From the NCBI GenBank assembly GCA_900756555.1, contig CAAEKP010000058.1, forward strand, positions 1 to 6,532: DNA of 6,532 nucleotides, read 5' to 3'. This document shows positions 6,493 to 6,532 of the stretch, in pieces. A program made the translations under genes and the position numbers. Under the pieces are notes generated by a model. The model worked only from the letters and a program-made list of their open reading frames with translations. It was not told the origin of the DNA and searched no databases. The stretch comes from Peptococcaceae bacterium (lineage in GTDB: Bacteria; Bacillota; Peptococcia; Peptococcales; Peptococcaceae). Positions within the stretch are counted from its first letter, which is position 1. Every line of letters begins with the position of its first letter.

Positions 6493-6532
6493 TTTTTGTC
6501 AAGGACTTGTCGCGAAGCGATGCAAAGCATCC
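6493..6532. repeat. Cluster of small dyads at the right edge, possible boundary of a repeated element
   Basis: After a T6 run (6492-6497) the sequence contains CAAG-GA-CTTG (6500-6509), TCGC-GAA-GCGA (6510-6520) and GATGC-AAA-GCATC (6519-6531), all perfect dyads packed into about 30 bases, the last two sharing two bases. TTGTC is also repeated directly at 6496-6500 and 6507-6511. This density of triloop dyads is unlike the rest of the window and resembles intergenic palindromic repeats. The window ends within or at the edge of it, so its extent and copy number cannot be seen. Confidence 0.4.

Noticed and set aside
6497..6502. Minus-strand TTGACA as the -35 of a leftward promoter
   Set aside because: The -35 is perfect, but no recognisable -10 lies 16-18 bases further on the minus strand, and no gene faces that way.

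Overview
The window is a compact, all-plus-strand housekeeping operon of a bacterium in the Bacillota (Firmicutes) lineage. Gene order is priA (5' end cut off by the window edge) - def - fmt - yugP-type zinc metallopeptidase - rsmB - rlmN. The lineage call rests on this conserved block (in Bacillus priA-def-fmt-rsmB-rlmN is followed by the prpC/prkC phosphatase-kinase pair), on strong AGGAGG ribosome binding sites before most genes, and on the YugP-like membrane peptidase sitting between fmt and rsmB, as I recall from Clostridia-like genomes. Base composition is roughly balanced G+C by eye. I cannot fix the genus; Negativicutes or another gut-type Clostridia relative would fit.

Layout: 1-1634 is the C-terminal three quarters of the primosomal helicase PriA. 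1665-2129 is peptide deformylase. 2142-3083 is methionyl-tRNA formyltransferase, starting at TTG with its ribosome binding site overlapping the def stop codon. 3084-3215 is the only sizeable internal gap and holds a 10-bp direct repeat and a long hairpin. 3216-3908 is the integral-membrane HEVGH zinc peptidase. 3901-5250 is the 16S rRNA m5C methyltransferase RsmB, overlapping the peptidase gene. 5250-6317 is the radical-SAM methyltransferase RlmN, overlapping rsmB by one base. A strong intrinsic terminator at about 6333-6375 closes the operon. The last ~155 bases hold no recognisable gene, but finish in a cluster of small perfect dyads that looks like the edge of a repeated element.

Functionally the genes form a translation and replication maintenance set: Fmt formylates initiator Met-tRNA, Def removes the formyl group from new proteins, RsmB and RlmN methylate 16S and 23S rRNA (RlmN also some tRNAs), and PriA restarts stalled replication forks. 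The role of the YugP-type peptidase is not settled.

I see no new defence, mobile or biosynthetic system. The points worth a second look are non-coding: the fmt-yugP hairpin, a terminator-like element with two competing 5' arms early inside rsmB, the dyad cluster at the right edge, and the operon ending after rlmN instead of continuing into prpC/prkC.
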